Source of the DNA: Aliarcobacter sp.
GTDB taxonomy: Bacteria; Campylobacterota; Campylobacteria; Campylobacterales; Arcobacteraceae
Length of the DNA: 64,000 nucleotides
Assembly: GCA_028690445.1 (NCBI GenBank)
Contig: JAQVBE010000008.1
Coordinates: 48,367 to 112,366, forward strand
Reading direction: 5' to 3'
In this document: positions 62,182 to 64,000 of the stretch, one piece after another
Position numbering within the stretch: the first letter of the stretch is position 1
Layout of the letters: each line of letters starts with the position of its first letter
The notes under the pieces: model-generated
The model's input: only the letters and a program-made list of their open reading frames with translations
Database searches by the model: none
What the model was told of the DNA's origin: nothing
Made by a program: the position numbers and the translations under genes

Positions 62182-62943
62182 TTAAAAACTAAAGACATCA
62201 TTATATTTATATTTAAAACCTAGATTTTCTATCTTTGAACCATCAATCTTTCTATCTAAAAAGAAATTATTATCCAAAAATATCGGAATATCAAAATTAT
62301 ACTTTTTAGAATTAAAACTATAAATTTCTTTTTTTGTAGGATGTTCTTTAGAACAAAGGTTAAAAATTCCAGTTAAATTATTTTCAATTACAAATTTAGT
62401 TGCACTAATTACATCATTTCTATGAACAAAATTTATTAAACTTTCTGGAAATTCGACTATTTTATTTGCACTTCTTTTTCCAAAATATCGGTTCTCTCCA
62501 ACAAGTGCTGAAACTCTAAAAATTATATTACTTTTATTTTCAATAAGCTTTTCAGCATCAAATACTATTTTAGAACTTGAATCAGTTATTTTATATTTTT
62601 CATCAAAATTACCTATAATATTTGGATAAATAGAAGTAGAACTTATAAATATAATTTTTTCAATATTCTTTATTTTTTCATGATTATAAATTTTTTCTAA
62701 AAAATTTAAATAATTTTCAAATTTAGAAGGAGGATAATTAATAAATAAATAATTAGTATCTAATAATTCCTCCAAAAAATCTAAATTTTGCTCATTTAAA
62801 ATATATGAAGTAAATCCTTCTTCTTCATATATTTTTTGTTTTTCATCATTTCTTGATGAAACTTTTATTTTATACTTATTTTTTAATACTTTTGCAAGTT
62901 CAAAGCCTAACCAACCTGTTCCTAAAATAGTAAAAGTTTTCAT
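62182..62943 (-). CDS. NAD(P)-dependent epimerase/dehydratase-like protein (YeeZ type)
   Basis: 253 residues. A Rossmann fold opens MKTFTILGTGWLGFELAKVL (GxGxxG) with SSTSIYPNI and FVHRNDVISATKFVIENN typical of extended SDRs of the YeeZ group. The usual YxxxK cannot be picked out with confidence. Substrate unknown. It follows the DUF423 gene directly. Confidence 0.8.
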   Translation of the reverse strand: MKTFTILGTGWLGFELAKVLKNKYKIKVSSRNDEKQKIYEEEGFTSYILNEQNLDFLEELLDTNYLFINYPPSKFENYLNFLEKIYNHEKIKNIEKIIFISSTSIYPNIIGNFDEKYKITDSSSKIVFDAEKLIENKSNIIFRVSALVGENRYFGKRSANKIVEFPESLINFVHRNDVISATKFVIENNLTGIFNLCSKEHPTKKEIYSFNSKKYNFDIPIFLDNNFFLDRKIDGSKIENLGFKYKYNDVFSF

Positions 62944-63330
62944 TTAATTCTTCAAAATTTCATAAGTTATTATAATCCAAGCAATAATTAACAAAGAACC
63001 ACCAATAGGAGTAATAGCTCCTAAAATTGGCATTGATAAAATTGCTAAAAGATATAATGAAAATGAAAATATACACATCCCAATAATTATAAGCCAAATA
63101 GCTATATATATTTTTTTTGATTTAGGTTTTAAAGCATAAAGAAAAGTAGCTATAAAAAGTCCAAAAGTGTTGTAAAAGTGATATTCAACACCTGTATGAT
63201 AAATCTTTAACATATACTCATCAAGTATAGATTTTAATCCATGCGCGCCAAAAGCACCCAAACTAATAGCTAAAGCCATCATAAAAGAAGCAAGAACTAA
63301 AAATATTTTAATTTTATTATTTAATATCAT
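62944..63330 (-). CDS. DUF423 (YgdD-type) membrane protein
   Basis: 128 residues, four membrane segments. ALAISLGAFGAHGLKSIL and VEYHFYNTFGLFIATFLY are the DUF423 hallmarks. Function unknown. Adjacent, without gap, to the epimerase-like gene. Confidence 0.9.
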   Translation of the reverse strand: MILNNKIKIFLVLASFMMALAISLGAFGAHGLKSILDEYMLKIYHTGVEYHFYNTFGLFIATFLYALKPKSKKIYIAIWLIIIGMCIFSFSLYLLAILSMPILGAITPIGGSLLIIAWIIITYEILKN

Positions 63331-63353
63331 TATTATTCATATCCTAAAGTAAT

Positions 63354-63800
63354 TTATTTAACATCAACTTCCCAAAAAAACTCAATCCAAGTATTAGCTT
63401 CTCTAACACTAAAATCTGGTTTTATAACAGCTGTATTTTTATAAAATAAAGTTGCTAATTTAAATTCAATATTTGGAAATCTCTCTTTTAAAATCTTAAA
63501 AATCTCTCTCATTGTCTCACCAGAATCAACAATATCATCAATAATCAAAACTTTCTTAGCATGAGAAATATCTGGAATATTAAAAATATTAAATGTATCC
63601 AATTTAACTTCACCATCATAATGAATAGAGTTTAATGAATATAAATTCTTTATATTCATTGCTTGTGCCATTAAATGAGAAAGTGTTAATCCACCTCGTG
63701 CAACTGCTAATAAAATTTCAGGTTCAAAACTTCTACATTTATTTACTAAAATCTGTGTATCATCTTTAAATAAATCATAACTATAATAAAACTTTTCCAA
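63354..63800 (-). CDS. Purine phosphoribosyltransferase (Gpt-like)
   Basis: 148 residues. The PRPP-binding motif is KVLIIDDIVDSGETMREI (about residues 85-102), with LLAVARGGLTLSHLMA near the front, as in xanthine/hypoxanthine phosphoribosyltransferases. Salvages a purine base to its nucleotide; base preference not evident. Confidence 0.85.
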   Translation of the reverse strand: MEKFYYSYDLFKDDTQILVNKCRSFEPEILLAVARGGLTLSHLMAQAMNIKNLYSLNSIHYDGEVKLDTFNIFNIPDISHAKKVLIIDDIVDSGETMREIFKILKERFPNIEFKLATLFYKNTAVIKPDFSVREANTWIEFFWEVDVK

Positions 63801-63951
63801 AAAATTTCCTATCCTAATATAAGAGATGATTGTATCAAAAGAAAAGTAATAGCAAAGTAAAGATGAAATGAAAATAATTTCAAAGAGTTTTAATAAATCA
63901 AATTATCGTCTGATTATCACTAGTAAATTAAATATAAAAATAGAAATCCAG

Positions 63952-64000
63952 TGGTGCTCGCAATCGGAGTTGAACCGATAACCTCTTCCTTACCATGGAA
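63952..64000 (-). tRNA. tRNA-Thr (GGU anticodon), 5' part beyond the right edge
   Basis: The minus strand shows an anticodon stem-loop TTCC-ATGGTAA-GGAA with GGT at positions 34-36, a T arm ATCGG-TTCAACT-CCGAT, the acceptor strand TGCGAGC and encoded ACCA ending at 63952. D arm and 5' acceptor are outside the window. The 151 bp between it and the phosphoribosyltransferase gene hold nothing recognisable. Confidence 0.9.

Noticed and set aside
63801-63951. Possible small RNA or gene between the phosphoribosyltransferase and tRNA-Thr
   Set aside because: A TGAAAT/ATTTCA dyad is too short and AT-rich; no coding frame or promoter-terminator pair stands out.

Overview
The window is AT-rich chromosomal DNA from a member of the Campylobacterota, most likely the Arcobacter group. 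Pointers are the oorDABC 2-oxoglutarate:acceptor oxidoreductase operon, a desulforubrerythrin (Rrc type), TTG starts with good Shine-Dalgarno sequences, extended -10 promoters (TGnTATAAT) without a clear -35, and His-Gln-Trp-Arg-Gln histidine kinase boxes. It is mostly housekeeping sequence with a few accessory islands. No rRNA, phage, insertion sequence or CRISPR array was seen. One tRNA (Thr, GGU) is cut by the right edge.

Layout. 1-3.7 kb: sensory island with a PhnD-like binding protein overlapping a HAMP/PAS sensor that runs off the left edge, then a Cache histidine kinase. 3.7-9.8 kb: possible GIY-YIG remnant, TIGR02757 protein, an SDR, and a five-gene minus-strand operon (formyl-THF cyclo-ligase, rny, rsmD, an OppC-like permease, a lipoprotein). 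9.8-12 kb: TlpA-like lipoprotein, ftsY, a TonB-like protein. 12-19.4 kb: a 1917-residue autotransporter with 402-bp tandem repeats, followed by a periplasmic parvulin and a lipoprotein hydrolase. 19.4-34.3 kb: YqiA-like esterase, RNase H-like protein, radA, ybeY, perR-like gene divergent from rrc, secreted nuclease, murJ, msbA-like gene, pyrD, M16 peptidase, dapA, FabL-type enoyl reductase, pgsA, rseP. 34.3-39 kb: hipBA module, PLP-binding protein, tautomerase, MFS transporter and divergent LysR regulator. 39-48.4 kb: a complete type I secretion system beside a giant Ala/Thr-rich repeat protein whose gene has a frameshift near its start. 48.4-57.5 kb: trpC, TPR lipoprotein, YkgJ, TrmN6-like methyltransferase, oorDABC, alarmone-hydrolase-like HD protein, DnaQ-like exonuclease, trpF, rpe. 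57.5-64 kb: pldA, cytochrome c, NUDIX hydrolase, two-component pair, YajQ, NAD-epimerase-like protein, DUF423, phosphoribosyltransferase, tRNA-Thr.

The most unusual parts are two surface-protein loci built from recombining repeats: the autotransporter with its co-directional periplasmic partners, and the non-RTX type I secretion substrate with its exporter. Smaller signals are a symmetric double promoter between the cyclo-ligase and tlpA-like genes, a hairpin that buries the Shine-Dalgarno of the secreted nuclease, and PerR-box-like palindromes at rrc.
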